A stretch of 30,000 nt of DNA from contig WPIO01000041.1 in the NCBI GenBank assembly GCA_009760855.2, positions 2,115,001-2,145,000 of the forward strand, written 5' to 3'. The position numbers and the translations under genes were made by a program. Positions 29,836 to 30,000 of the stretch are shown here, piece by piece. Each line of letters opens with the position of its first letter. Positions within the stretch are counted from its first letter, which is position 1. A model generated the notes under the pieces. It did not search any database and had not been told where the DNA came from. It was given only the letters and a program-made list of their open reading frames with translations. Origin of the DNA: Cristatella mucedo (lineage: Eukaryota; Bryozoa; Phylactolaemata; Cristatellidae).

Positions 29836-30000
29836 GGTGCTGCTCACGACGAACGACGAGCTGAAGAGAAACAATGGAACGCAATCGCACGACCTCTTTC
29901 AGATGTCATCACGGGGCCACCCAAAGACCGGCGACTTCGACGGCATGACGAAGAGCTGGTGGCGATACGGCAGCGATACCTACAAGAGAGCACAGCCAAG
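29836..30000 (+). other. Window end, open in two frames
   Basis: Two plus frames stay open to the last base (one contains DEELVAIRQRYLQESTAK). With only about 53 codons this is not significant alone. It could be the start of an exon continuing outside the window. Confidence 0.15.

Noticed and set aside
29836-30000. Coding exon at the window end
   Set aside because: Two frames are open at once over only about 53 codons, so the signal is not distinguishable from chance.

Overview
This is a nuclear, non-coding, repeat-rich stretch of an animal genome. The evidence is L2/CR1-type non-LTR retrotransposon (LINE) remnants, tRNA-derived SINEs with split A/B-box promoters, long di- and tetranucleotide microsatellites, CpG-island-like blocks, and no bacterial-style operons. 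The LINE C-termini (RLDFCNSLL, LHWLPVKQRIDFK and AWNSLP motifs) and their AAGCGCC...GGCGCTATA tails are typical of aquatic invertebrates and early-branching vertebrates. I cannot name the species. I found no host gene that I can call with confidence.

Layout. Positions 1 to about 14,200 are GC- and CpG-rich, with blocks at about 760-1970, 5380-5960, 6240-6870, 8160-9900 and 10100-10920. The first half also holds a (TG/CGTG)n tract at 4628-4992, several (GA)n tracts, a MITE-like repeat at 6873-7135, and two LINE 3' ends in tandem at 10990-12325. From about 14,200 to the end the DNA is visibly more AT-rich. It holds a (TA)61 palindrome at 15021-15162, a (GA)n tract at 17399-17745, a 61-71 bp tandem array at 20144-20465, and a graveyard of LINE copies from 20.5 to 24.8 kb, with further relics near 28.3 and 29.5 kb.

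Four repeat families recur and were defined here by comparing copies within the window. SINE-1 is about 160 bp, has seven copies, a perfect GGTTCGAATCC B box in the best copy, and a 3' half with an 8-bp stem-loop. SINE-2 is about 145 bp, has seven copies plus one relic, and its last ~45 bp match the 3' end of LINE-A. LINE-A is an L2/CR1-like element represented only by 3' ends. LINE-B is a related element with a different C-terminus; one copy keeps a decayed reverse transcriptase domain.

How they fit together: LINE-A probably supplied the reverse transcriptase that copied SINE-2, because both RNAs would end in the same two-tier hairpin. SINE-1 uses a related tRNA-like head joined to an unrelated tail, so its LINE partner is not visible here. 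The most interesting observations are the shared LINE/SINE tail, the base-pair-preserving changes in the SINE-1 hairpin, the perfect TA palindrome, the dyad-symmetric tandem array, and the one-sided orientation of the (GA)n tracts next to truncated LINEs.
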